Shown here: positions 23,925 to 32,057 of the stretch, piece after piece
How the letters are laid out: each line of letters starts with the position of its first letter
Position numbering within the stretch: position 1 is the stretch's first letter
DNA from: a virus
Reading direction: 5' to 3' (one strand)
Length of the DNA: 64,000 nt
IMG/VR virus record: IMGVR_UViG_3300041964_000083
Location: 89,953 to 153,952 of that record
Translations under genes and position numbers: made by a program
Notes under the pieces: model-generated
What the model saw: the letters and a program-made list of their open reading frames with translations, nothing else
Database searches by the model: none
What the model was told of the DNA's origin: nothing

Positions 23925-26279
23925 TTAGAACTGTCTGCGGCTCTGCCCTTTGGTGGCAATCATACCGAGTGTGTTACTCGTTCCACCTCCGGTGGTTTCA
24001 AGTTTGGGTTCACCGGATGCACCGTCACCTGCACCAGCATCCTCGACTTCCTCTATTCGATAGTCAACAGCGCGGTTATGGTCGATACCTAACGTTAAAC
24101 TTGTGCCATCACAGAGGCAGATAGGAGATAGTCCGTGATTGGTGCTAACACCTGAATAATTTAATGTCCACGACACGCCCAACACACGCTCTCTGCCGAA
24201 TTTAGCGAAGCGATCGCTGCCAACACTCACTACATCGCCATCTCTGACATTGGGGTAGTACCAAGAAACTTTCTTCGAGGATTGGCACGCTTGCAGGTCT
24301 TTGATGCGTAAATCCAATATGGCGGCATTGAGCGCTTGTTGGAATGTGGCGGCTTCTGGGTAAGACTTGGATGATTCAATTGCAGTGAATTCGGTGAGTA
24401 GATCGGAGGTGAGGAGGTATTTCTTAGTTTTGCCCGCTTTGGGTTTACCAAAAGTCACCCAACGATCCGGTGGAACTTCCTGCTTCTCCCATTGGGTATC
24501 GCGAGTCGAGGCTTCGGGTGGGCGTCCAATCACTTCTTTAAAGTTTGCGTGTTCGGCACTGGTAAGAAAGCCCGAATCCTGGAATGATGAGTTGGTAACC
24601 CGCTCCCGATACTTATTGGCAGAACCAATTGTGCGATCAACTTGATAGTAACTCTCTTCTCCCGTCGTTAGTGGCGCTTTGTAGTCGTCTGGGGGAGCTG
24701 AATTTGGGTTTGCTGCCCAGAGGAAGGTGTTGACTACCTTAGATTCAGTTTTAATGAACATCGGTTCTTTAAACGCTGGATCTGGGGTAAGAATCCCCAC
24801 CATGCCGCTTGACGTAATATTTTGCGTAGCTACAAGGCGTTTGAAGCGTTCCTCAAGCTCGTCGTATTTGCGCCACTCTACAGAGAAGGGGGAACCAACA
24901 TCTGTACCGTATTCTTTGCGTGTAGATTTAAGTAGGTAGGCTTGGATTTGCTGTCCTGTAACTTTTTTGTACCGAACCAAGTTGTAGTAAGGATTTTCTT
25001 CATCAATAGACGCATAACCCACTTCACCCCCTTCAGCTTCCTTAGCCAAACGAACCAATTTAGTTGTTGTGGTTTGAATTTGAGTTAAATATTGCGTCGT
25101 GTTTTGAAACGTAACCGTCCCACCCAACGCTGAACCTGAAACTAAATGGGCATAATCGGGGTGAATAATTAGGTTAACAAAGCCCGCCACACTACTTTGT
25201 GCATATTTGGGGTTAGGGTCTTTAGCACGAACGGTAAAAGTAGTTGCAGGTAGGGATTCGTAGATATGTTGCGTTTCCTGGCGCTCAACTAACTTCCAAA
25301 ATTGACCTGGGTTTGAAGAAAACAACATATCCCCAGTCCAGATATCGGATGCAATGTAGCAAAACTTGTAAATCTCTATTATTTCGCGTTCTGGCGTACC
25401 GTTTATGGTCGTAGTTTTTTTTACGGTCTTGGGTGGGCTACTCTCATCACAAGTTGAGGAGAGGTCTTTTAAAATAAACGTGTTGGGTGGAGGACTTGCG
25501 TAGTCTTCATCCCCTTCCACAATCGTCTCAATTTGCGGCTCTTTTCGTACCAGTTGTGTGCCATTAGTCGGAGTTGTAGATTCAGGACTATCTTTGGATT
25601 TCCCCCAAGTCAGTTCAGTATCACGATACCCGTTCCACCCCGATCGCGTATTTTGCCCATCTACAATCACATCGGGTGTCGCAAACGTCCAGTTTGCTGC
25701 GCCAGAGTCAAAGTTTTTAAAGTGACAGCCATTCGTCCAGCTTACATAACACCCATTAATCCGAAGGTGGGCATTAACGGCATCTTGAACACTGATTGTT
25801 AGGTTGGCATCAGAGTTGGGCGGAATGGGAATGTTGATGTTGGGTCCTATGTAGGGAATTTGAGCAGCCCGACATAACGCCGATAAGGAAACGTATGGAG
25901 AATTACGGCTTGCAACACTAAATACCTTAATGGGTTTAGCTGACCGCAACTCATAAAGAGATTTTAGAGCGATGCTGACTTTATAAGTTGCAAACGGCTG
26001 CTGCTTACTGGGGTGGCGTTCGCGATCAAAACCAAACGACATTACAACAAAGGGTGTAATGTTATTGTTTAGTACAACTTGAGTAACGTTTGGTACATAC
26101 GTATTTTCATATCGCGCAATGTCTACTTCCCGCACCCCTTCATAGCTAAAACTTGCTGATGGATGCCCTTCAAAGCTTAAGCCAAGATTCAAGCTCCCAA
26201 AGTAAATAGGGATAGTCGGCTGGGGTGGGTTGCGGACAATACTTGGTTTAGTTTTATTAATGCGTCCCGTTACTGGCAT
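23925..26279 (-). CDS. Large phage tail protein (hub/baseplate type), 784 aa
   Basis: The largest intact structural gene. The N-terminal 150 residues (TKPSIVRNPPQPTIPIYFGS, then GVREVDIARYENTYVPNVTQ) are strand-rich; the middle carries long Thr/Ser linkers; residues 660-730 (VSWYYPNVRDGDVVSVGSDR, then VLGVSWTLNYSG) resemble the barrel of late-control/tail-hub proteins. The C-terminal tail is Gly-rich. Probably part of the tail tip. Last gene of the 28847 to 23925 block. Confidence 0.7.
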   Translation of the reverse strand: MPVTGRINKTKPSIVRNPPQPTIPIYFGSLNLGLSFEGHPSASFSYEGVREVDIARYENTYVPNVTQVVLNNNITPFVVMSFGFDRERHPSKQQPFATYKVSIALKSLYELRSAKPIKVFSVASRNSPYVSLSALCRAAQIPYIGPNINIPIPPNSDANLTISVQDAVNAHLRINGCYVSWTNGCHFKNFDSGAANWTFATPDVIVDGQNTRSGWNGYRDTELTWGKSKDSPESTTPTNGTQLVRKEPQIETIVEGDEDYASPPPNTFILKDLSSTCDESSPPKTVKKTTTINGTPEREIIEIYKFCYIASDIWTGDMLFSSNPGQFWKLVERQETQHIYESLPATTFTVRAKDPNPKYAQSSVAGFVNLIIHPDYAHLVSGSALGGTVTFQNTTQYLTQIQTTTTKLVRLAKEAEGGEVGYASIDEENPYYNLVRYKKVTGQQIQAYLLKSTRKEYGTDVGSPFSVEWRKYDELEERFKRLVATQNITSSGMVGILTPDPAFKEPMFIKTESKVVNTFLWAANPNSAPPDDYKAPLTTGEESYYQVDRTIGSANKYRERVTNSSFQDSGFLTSAEHANFKEVIGRPPEASTRDTQWEKQEVPPDRWVTFGKPKAGKTKKYLLTSDLLTEFTAIESSKSYPEAATFQQALNAAILDLRIKDLQACQSSKKVSWYYPNVRDGDVVSVGSDRFAKFGRERVLGVSWTLNYSGVSTNHGLSPICLCDGTSLTLGIDHNRAVDYRIEEVEDAGAGDGASGEPKLETTGGGTSNTLGMIATKGQSRRQF

Positions 26280-26297
26280 TACGTTTCCCTAATACCG

Positions 26298-26984
26298 CTA
26301 TACATCAACCTTTATCTGTCTTAGCGTAAATCCTCGTGTTGCCCCTTGTGCGATCGTCTGGGTTGCCGGTAATTGACCTGCACTCGGACCTGTAGGTGGC
26401 TCAAACTGATCAATTGTACCCGTTGTTGCCTGGTATACGGCTGTACCACCTCTAATTAACACTAGATAGTTATAGGTAATATTTCCCGTGGTTGGGGTAA
26501 AAGTGACAGTCACAGGTGGTGTGGCAGCACGGTTATTGGCAGCATCTTGTACGGCTGCTCCAGGGGCGTAAGGTTGCCTTGCCGAACCAAAATACTGGGA
26601 TTCATAACGCGCCCATATTGTTAAGTCGTCGGTTTGATCCGGTACTTGTTCTGTTGCTGTGTGCGCTCCCGTTCCTACATCCGTAATAACTACGGCTGTG
26701 CCACCTCTTGTTAAGGATAACTGGAACGTTGTAGCAGTTCGGTTGATAACAAAGTAAGTGGTGTTGGTATTGAGTCCTGCCGGTAGCGTACCTGCTGATG
26801 AGACTCTGATTCGGTTACCATTTACAAAGTTATGTCCGCCCGCAACCGTAAAAGTACTTGGTGTAGCAGCGGTAAACGTTGGTGTTGCTATCTGATAATT
26901 GACAAGCAACACAAAAAAACCAGTTTGGCTGTTGTAGCAAAAGTCAATTTGGTTAGCAAGTGTTTGTAAACTATGAACTGGCAC
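26298..26984 (-). CDS. Phage tail fibre-like protein, 228 aa
   Basis: Contains a well-known fibre-type repeat unit: FVNGNRIRVSSAGTLPAGLN, then TTYFVINRTATTFQLSLTRG and TAVVITDVGTGAHT. These Ig-like or fibre repeats occur in many phage tail appendages. The rest is proline- and threonine-rich. Sits between two other tail genes. Confidence 0.75.
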   Translation of the reverse strand: MPVHSLQTLANQIDFCYNSQTGFFVLLVNYQIATPTFTAATPSTFTVAGGHNFVNGNRIRVSSAGTLPAGLNTNTTYFVINRTATTFQLSLTRGGTAVVITDVGTGAHTATEQVPDQTDDLTIWARYESQYFGSARQPYAPGAAVQDAANNRAATPPVTVTFTPTTGNITYNYLVLIRGGTAVYQATTGTIDQFEPPTGPSAGQLPATQTIAQGATRGFTLRQIKVDV

Positions 26985-26994
26985 GAATTAACTC

Positions 26995-28464
26995 CTAAGA
27001 CATTATAGATGTTGCGTTAACAATGGACACAATGGGTACTGCGTTTTGAGTTACTGATTGCCACTGTGTTGTCAGTGAAAAATTGGCTGCCGGATTAACA
27101 AACGATAACCAACCACTGGTTAGCGGCAGTGATACCCCTGGTGTCTCTTGTACTGCGATCGCGCTTATTACCCAACCCGTAGTTGAAGGGAAAGTAGTGA
27201 AATCGTCGGTAGACGTGAACCCTATTTGATTGCCGACTGTACTAAAAACATTTGTTGGTAACGTAACTGTACTTTGCCAACCAGTTGTTGCTTGAATAAG
27301 TGTTGTCGCTGCTTCTTCTGCAATAACTGAACTTGCCCAGCCACTTGTTAATGAGACAAGATCTGGATTTACTACAGAAAATCCAAACCCATTACCTACA
27401 ACACCAGCAACTGCCGTTACAACAGTTGGCAAAAACGTGCTTTGCCAAGCTGCTGTTAATGAAAGTTGTATTGTCGGCGTATCTGCTATCTGGATAGGAT
27501 TATCAACCCAACCACCGCTTGCTGTGAGTGTTACGTAGTCAGTTTGAGTGAAAACAACTCCAGTGCAAGCGGTAGTAAGGTATATTTCACCACCAAAGTC
27601 TTCTGTAATCGCTATTTCACTCGACCAAGAGCTAATAGCGATCGCGTCTTTAGTTTTGCTCTGGGTACTACTTCCTGATACGTTGCTTAATTGCGAAGTG
27701 CGCTTCGAGTAATTCCATAGTGCGGGTGTAGGCGCATCGATAAGGATTGGGCTAAATACGGTGCAGAGTTTTGAAACTTCATTCCATATAAATTGCCCAA
27801 CTTGGGGATTATTGGCATCCGGTGCAGGTGCAAAACTTACCCCCATCCAATCAAATCGATCTATATGATCGATTCCAGGAAACTTGAATGTCGCCGCATA
27901 AGCAACAAATTCCGTTGACGCGCTGTACGTGCCACTAATTTCTAATTCCTCCCCAACTGCGATCGCGTAATCAGTCGAGATTGTTAGCGTTTGCTCTTGC
28001 TGAGTAAAAGATAACCGTAACCCTCTGTACTCAACACTTTTCACCGTCAACCCAGAAGCAATCGCGATCGCTTGTCCTGGAATCGGTGCACCCGTTAATA
28101 GGACGACATAAAAAAGAGCCGGGATAGCAAGCGCTGGGGAGTAGAGGTTAACTGCCTCATCTCCTAACCAAAGCGTTTTGATTAATGGATTAGTCGGATC
28201 GGGTAATAGCGCAAAACCTTCAAGGCTTGGTGACCTGAAGGTAAACGGTAATAGAAACTTGAGGAGATAACCTGTCGCGATCGGAGGAGGGATGTCAACT
28301 TCTTCTACCCCAAACCCTGGTGTGTCGTAATTGGCGTAAGTATTGATACGCGCAAGCACACCCAATCCTCTACTTTCCCCCTGCCAAACACGAAAAGTAG
28401 GAGGAATAGTATTGGCTGATGCGGACTTACTGGTCGGTAGATCTGCTCCAGTGAGCCGAAACAT
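26995..28464 (-). CDS. Phage virion/tail protein with repeated SGW units, 489 aa
   Basis: The C-terminal 220 residues repeat a motif of about 30-45 residues ending in (T/S)GWxSxV or TxxWQS (TSGWASSVIAEE, TTGWQSTVTLPT, TTGWVISAIAVQ, TSGWLSFVNPAA), interleaved with VxLxS strands; this looks like a tandem-repeat fibre. The N-terminus (MFRLTGADLPTSK) is distinct. Overlaps the gene upstream by one base. Confidence 0.7.
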   Translation of the reverse strand: MFRLTGADLPTSKSASANTIPPTFRVWQGESRGLGVLARINTYANYDTPGFGVEEVDIPPPIATGYLLKFLLPFTFRSPSLEGFALLPDPTNPLIKTLWLGDEAVNLYSPALAIPALFYVVLLTGAPIPGQAIAIASGLTVKSVEYRGLRLSFTQQEQTLTISTDYAIAVGEELEISGTYSASTEFVAYAATFKFPGIDHIDRFDWMGVSFAPAPDANNPQVGQFIWNEVSKLCTVFSPILIDAPTPALWNYSKRTSQLSNVSGSSTQSKTKDAIAISSWSSEIAITEDFGGEIYLTTACTGVVFTQTDYVTLTASGGWVDNPIQIADTPTIQLSLTAAWQSTFLPTVVTAVAGVVGNGFGFSVVNPDLVSLTSGWASSVIAEEAATTLIQATTGWQSTVTLPTNVFSTVGNQIGFTSTDDFTTFPSTTGWVISAIAVQETPGVSLPLTSGWLSFVNPAANFSLTTQWQSVTQNAVPIVSIVNATSIMS

Positions 28465-28847
28465 TACACGTAATCCAAACTGATATACGTAAGCTTCAGT
28501 TCGCTGAACACGATTCGACCATTGATGTTGATAGCTCCGCTCTGGGTCACGTCATCAAGGTAAGCGTTGGTGATGGTTTGACCAAACAGGGTGATGTCTT
28601 CCCCTGTTAGCTGCCCATTAATAGCTGAAAGGGTGTTGTTGTAGCGCTCTGTCTCGAATTCATCGAAGCGACTGCCAACGGGACCTTTAAACGTGAATTC
28701 AACCTGCTTCTTCTTGAGCTTGACGTTGATAATCCCACCTTCGCCTAGGTTGATGGGGACATCCTTCGTCTCTGCATCGGAAACTGAGATGCCGTCCGGC
28801 TCAACGGCTAAATCTTTGAAAACAAATCTAATGTAAGGAATCGGCAT
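28464..28847 (-). CDS. Small phage structural protein, 127 aa
   Basis: Start at ATG 28847 (MPIPYIRFVFKDLAVEPDGI); a longer frame from 28910 has no support. Beta-rich, with NLGEGGIINVKLKKKQVEFT and a clean repeat of strands, as expected for a tail-tube or completion protein. First gene of the second structural block; preceded by a HIP1-pair leader. Confidence 0.6.
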   Translation of the reverse strand: MPIPYIRFVFKDLAVEPDGISVSDAETKDVPINLGEGGIINVKLKKKQVEFTFKGPVGSRFDEFETERYNNTLSAINGQLTGEDITLFGQTITNAYLDDVTQSGAININGRIVFSELKLTYISLDYV

Positions 28848-28926
28848 CTTTCGCGATCGCGTACTACTCCTTAAAGTTAGGAGAAGATATTGTGCGATCG
28901 GCTGAAACACTCACTATTGCATCATC

Positions 28927-28945
28927 CGACAACTATTCGTTGTCA
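28927..28945. repeat. 19-bp dispersed palindrome, copy 10
   Basis: CGACAACT-ATT-CGTTGTCA, two changes in the left arm. Lies 8 bp from the terminator at 28954. Confidence 0.7.
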
Positions 28946-28953
28946 AACAAAAA

Positions 28954-28976
28954 CCCTTTTGATTTAATCAAGAGGG
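28954..28976 (-). terminator. Intrinsic terminator of the 29721-29014 gene
   Basis: Stem CCCTTTTGAT paired with ATCAAGAGGG (one mismatch); on the minus strand it is followed by TTTTTGTTTG. Confidence 0.8.
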
Positions 28977-29013
28977 TTGTATACGAATTATTCAGATGCG
29001 GTGTTTATGTGAC

Positions 29014-29721
29014 TTAGCTTGCTTTTAGAACTGACGCGATCGCTTCTGCCAATACATCATCAGGATAGCTATTGACAGTTCCGTGTCGTTCATCAGGCAC
29101 TTGCCCCATCGGATAACCCTTGGCTCGACAAATCTTACCCGCAACAGTTCCAACTCGGCGTGCCATTGCTTCACCAATCCGAATTCGCTTTACTCGGCAG
29201 TATGCCCGCACAGTAGAGTAGTTAGATGCACCGTTAAGTGCTGCAACCTTTTCCTCCACAACCTCAGTACGACACTCTAGTTGATGTTGTTTCGATTCGA
29301 TTTCAGCTTGGCGACGTTCTTGTTCTAGCATCTGATGACCAATCATAACGATGGTTTCAGCAAGAGATTTGGGTTGAGGTTGAACCGCCTCTGATGTGAC
29401 TTTATACCCAGCTAACTTATGCAGAAAGACTCGAACACCAGCTTTGAGCAGTTGTTTTGCCATCATTGGGTTATCATCGACAATCCAGTCTGTAATCAGA
29501 TCTTCATTCACCAATACAACACCTTGTATTCCTCCTGGGGTAAGGATTTCATCTGTTTTTGCTTCGTTTGATGCAACGGCTTTTAATCGTCGAGAAATAG
29601 TTCCTTTGTCTTTTCCGCTCATCCGAGCATAGCCAGACACAGAGCAAAAACTTTCGCCTGTCTGCTGATTGATAATAATTTCGATTCCGTTATCCGACTT
29701 AAAAGCTGATAAATTAGACAT
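29014..29721 (-). CDS. Antirepressor-like protein, 235 aa
   Basis: The N-terminal 90 residues (GIEIIINQQTGESFCSVSGY, then ARMSGKDKGTISRRL) form a Bro/KilA-type DNA-binding region; a helical linker (AETIVMIGHQMLEQERRQAE) follows, and the C-terminus (STVRAYCRVKRIRIGEAMAR, then RVGTVAGKICRAKGYPMGQV, PDERHGTVNSYP) matches the antirepressor C-terminal pattern of cyanobacterial phages. Preceded by a strong leader hairpin (29752-29791) that has a covarying partner at the other KilA-type gene. Confidence 0.7.
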   Translation of the reverse strand: MSNLSAFKSDNGIEIIINQQTGESFCSVSGYARMSGKDKGTISRRLKAVASNEAKTDEILTPGGIQGVVLVNEDLITDWIVDDNPMMAKQLLKAGVRVFLHKLAGYKVTSEAVQPQPKSLAETIVMIGHQMLEQERRQAEIESKQHQLECRTEVVEEKVAALNGASNYSTVRAYCRVKRIRIGEAMARRVGTVAGKICRAKGYPMGQVPDERHGTVNSYPDDVLAEAIASVLKAS

Positions 29722-29751
29722 TGCTCATTTCCTTTTGTAGGTTAGTGGGCA

Positions 29752-29791
29752 GCAGCCACCCTGCGTGTGTTCAATTCGACAGGGTGGCTGC
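29752..29791 (-). promoter_or_regulatory. Conserved leader hairpin, copy 1
   Basis: 12-bp perfect stem (GCAGCCACCCTG / CAGGGTGGCTGC) and a 16-base loop, 30 bp upstream of the antirepressor-like start. Copy 2 at 60384-60423 has the same stem length, loop length and flanking GGGCA, with compensatory pair changes. Confidence 0.8.
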
Positions 29792-29797
29792 GTTTAC

Positions 29798-29837
29798 TTG
29801 CTAAGTGAATTCAGTACATCTATAATTATGGATGTAC
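29798..29837 (+). promoter_or_regulatory. Promoter with palindromic operator for the 29855 gene
   Basis: TTGCTA (29798-29803), 17 bp, TATAAT (29821-29826). The palindrome GTACATC ... GATGTAC (29814-29837) spans the -10, a likely autoregulatory site. Confidence 0.7.
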
Positions 29838-29854
29838 ATAACATAATAAGTCAA

Positions 29855-30115
29855 ATGGTTAGACCTACATATTGGGATGAAACAAAAGAGCGACATCAAA
29901 TTAGACTTACGCCAACGTGTTGGCAACATTTAGATGATATAGCAGCAGCAAATGCCCTACCTAGTAGAGCAGAAGCGATTGAATACTTGTCTCGGTTTGC
30001 AGCTAGGAATTACATCATATTCAAAAAAGATAGTAGAGCGATCGCACATGACTCAACACAGACTTTACGGACTGCGGGGAAAAGCATACGTCACTCGCTA
30101 CAAACAAATCTTTGA
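29855..30115 (+). CDS. Ribbon-helix-helix-like regulator, 86 aa
   Basis: MVRPTYWDETKERHQIRLTP followed by TCWQHLDDIAAANALPSRAE and AIEYLSRFAA: a strand then two helices, like the protein at 61577 (YYDETKKKVHLMLTPTAI). The start at 29855 is preferred because the promoter at 29798-29826 would initiate after the alternative ATG at 29828. Its last 22 codons overlap the next gene in another frame. Confidence 0.65.
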   Translation: MVRPTYWDETKERHQIRLTPTCWQHLDDIAAANALPSRAEAIEYLSRFAARNYIIFKKDSRAIAHDSTQTLRTAGKSIRHSLQTNL

Positions 30116-30353
30116 AAGCGATCACGCCGCCATTCTTGCTGCATTCAACGGCTTGGTTGAACGTGATGGGAAGTTTACGCCTGTGCATTTAGGACAACTT
30201 TGCAACGAGTTCCAGCTGCCTGTAAAGGTAATGGACGATTTCTTGCCAGAGATCACTAACCGCAGGTATTCTGCTGGAACATGGGAGCGACTGCAAGATA
30301 GAGGGTGCAAGGCAAAAGATATTGGTGTTACTTGGGAGCGCGATCGCACATGA
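30048..30353 (+). CDS. Hypothetical protein, 101 aa
   Basis: Starts at GCGATCGCACATG (MTQHRLYGLRGKAYVTRYKQ) and ends in GCGCGATCGCACATGA, where its TGA overlaps the next ATG; both ends therefore use HIP1. Helical (PVHLGQLCNEFQLPVKVMDD), no recognised family. Confidence 0.65.
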   Translation: MTQHRLYGLRGKAYVTRYKQIFESDHAAILAAFNGLVERDGKFTPVHLGQLCNEFQLPVKVMDDFLPEITNRRYSAGTWERLQDRGCKAKDIGVTWERDRT

Positions 30354-30943
30354 CAAATCAACCAACCAACACAGACGCCGTACTAGGCGGTAACAATCAA
30401 ACAACTGCTGCGGTGCTTGGAGGTATCGAAGGAGCAAAGCGAAGATTTCATCAAGCCAAAGAATTCCAGCAGCGATACGCCGCATGGCTGGAGATAGCCA
30501 AATATGACCCAGCAGAAGCAGAGCGATTGAGCAACCAGTTGATTAGGTTAAATATCGAAATTGATGAAGCTGGGGTGCAGAAGCTTCGTGATGCGATCGC
30601 GTCAGCACAACAAGCCATTGCAAATATGGCAACCACAATCGCACCAACATTTAAAAATGTTATTGATACATATCAGTATTTGGAGCAATTACGGAGAAAT
30701 GGCGTTATTAGCGACTACGAATATGTAAGTAGTTTGCGAGAACTTCAAAATATGAATACGCCTTCATTTCCAGAAAAGAAAGCTGAAAGTAAAGGAATAC
30801 TTCTTCAGATATGGGATGCTAAGGATGAAGCTGAGTGGAGAAAAGAGAAAGAACTGGAGAAAAAACATATAGCCAAGTTAAAACAATCTTCTTATCTAGA
30901 TGGGGTTGAGCGCATTATTGGGAAACGCAAGCGGAAATATTAA
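30350..30943 (+). CDS. Hypothetical protein with AVLGG motifs, 197 aa
   Basis: The N-terminus reads TNTDAVLGGNNQTTAAVLGG followed by IEGAKRRFHQA; paired (D/A)AVLGG boxes followed by xEGxKRR occur at the front of many cyanobacterial repeat and signalling proteins, to my knowledge without an assigned role. The remainder is helical with a charged, coiled-coil C-terminus. Four-base overlap with the gene upstream. Confidence 0.65.
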   Translation: MTNQPTNTDAVLGGNNQTTAAVLGGIEGAKRRFHQAKEFQQRYAAWLEIAKYDPAEAERLSNQLIRLNIEIDEAGVQKLRDAIASAQQAIANMATTIAPTFKNVIDTYQYLEQLRRNGVISDYEYVSSLRELQNMNTPSFPEKKAESKGILLQIWDAKDEAEWRKEKELEKKHIAKLKQSSYLDGVERIIGKRKRKY

Positions 30944-30958
30944 GCGTATTTAATTCAC

Positions 30959-31312
30959 ATGATAGATCAATCAACACAACACAAAGATTTCCAATTTACA
31001 ATTGCTGGTAAAGTTTACACTGTACCTGCTGCGGTATTCGTAGAAGCCACAAAAGATGTTACTGCTACTAAATGGCATGACAAAGACAAAAATTGTTTAT
31101 TTGCAGCAAAAGAGGCTTTCTTTAAATCTATTAACGCAATTTACTATCTTGATGACTCGCGTAGTTTTCGCCACACGCTTCATATCGATGGTGTTTTGGT
31201 TTGGGTAGATTATTGGAAAGATAGGGCAAAAGAGAATTTAATGGCAAATCTGTTTGAATCACTAGCAGACTACATCTACGAGATTGGAATAATCTCTAAA
31301 CCTCTAAATTAA
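30959..31312 (+). CDS. Hypothetical protein, 117 aa
   Basis: Alpha/beta protein (FQFTIAGKVYTVPAAVFVEA, then TLHIDGVLVWVDYWKDRAKE). Last gene of the 29855-31312 operon, ending at the bidirectional terminator. No family recognised. Confidence 0.6.
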   Translation: MIDQSTQHKDFQFTIAGKVYTVPAAVFVEATKDVTATKWHDKDKNCLFAAKEAFFKSINAIYYLDDSRSFRHTLHIDGVLVWVDYWKDRAKENLMANLFESLADYIYEIGIISKPLN

Positions 31313-31332
31313 TTGCGCGATCGCACATAACA

Positions 31333-31361
31333 AACCCCTCGGCTCACACTGAGGGGTTTTT
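31333..31361. terminator. Bidirectional intrinsic terminator
   Basis: AACCCCTC / GAGGGGTT with T-runs on both sides, between convergent genes; 4 bp from palindrome copy 11. Confidence 0.85.
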
Positions 31362-31365
31362 GATT

Positions 31366-31384
31366 TGACAACGAAACGATGTCA
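31366..31384. repeat. 19-bp dispersed palindrome, copy 11
   Basis: TGACAACG-AAA-CGATGTCA. Its right end is the TGA stop of the minus-strand gene at 31382. Confidence 0.85.
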
Positions 31385-31636
31385 AGGCTTAGGCGATTCG
31401 TTTGAGATTTCATCGGAGAGAATGTGCAATCCTGTGCCTTCTTGTAAAATTACAGTGTTGGTTAGTCCAGTTGAGTAGTGGCGCAGGAACTCCTCTTTCG
31501 TCTTACCAGAAGCTTCCTGATCCATCAGGTACGTTGCGATCGCGTCTTCACTCCCCTCCAGTAGTTCAACCTCATTATCTGTAACTTTGAACTTGGCGAG
31601 TATTTCGCCTCCGCTAAGAATTTGTGCGTTGAACAT
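31382..31636 (-). CDS. Hypothetical protein, 84 aa, downstream of the portal region
   Basis: MFNAQILSGGEILAKFKVTD, acidic. Overlaps the upstream frame by 23 bp. Probably a small virion or assembly protein by position. Confidence 0.55.
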   Translation of the reverse strand: MFNAQILSGGEILAKFKVTDNEVELLEGSEDAIATYLMDQEASGKTKEEFLRHYSTGLTNTVILQEGTGLHILSDEISNESPKP

Positions 31637-32057
31637 TTAGCAACTCCTTGTATCGCTTTGCAATCCACACCTCAGCCCAACGACTAGGGTAAACTTTGAA
31701 TTTCTTTTTGGCTTCCGCGATCGCCTGATTATGTAGCTTCGCATCAGCAAATCCTTGGGAAAGAGAATCTGTTTGTACTACCGCTTCTTCCGGTGCTGGT
31801 GTTGTCTCTTCTGGCGCAGCAACCGCTTCCTCCTCAGGTACTGCTGCCTCATCCGTTGGAGCAGCTTCTGCACCCCCACCAAAGTCACCATAGCTGCCAT
31901 ACCCCCCTAATGCTTCCTGTTCAGCTTGGGCTTTCTTCTTATCCCATTCTTTCTTATCGAGTGTGATGTCAATACTGAACTGACTGCCACCAAATAAGCT
32001 ATCTCTGACCTCTTCTTTAGTTAACACCTTCTTGTTGAACGCAGCTAAGATACGCAT
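31614..32057 (-). CDS. Portal C-terminal region or separate portal-linked protein, 147 aa
   Basis: Begins MRILAAFNKKVLTKEEVRDS, then LFGGSQFSIDITLD, an Ala/Glu/Pro-rich linker, and a C-terminal helix (YPSRWAEVWIAKRYKELLNV). The KVLTKEEVRDSLFGG block is what normally follows the core of DUF1073 portal proteins, and no good SD stands before its ATG, so I suspect it is the portal's own C-terminus displaced by a one-base shift near 32015-32060. An independent gene cannot be excluded. Confidence 0.6.
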   Translation of the reverse strand: MRILAAFNKKVLTKEEVRDSLFGGSQFSIDITLDKKEWDKKKAQAEQEALGGYGSYGDFGGGAEAAPTDEAAVPEEEAVAAPEETTPAPEEAVVQTDSLSQGFADAKLHNQAIAEAKKKFKVYPSRWAEVWIAKRYKELLNVQRTNS

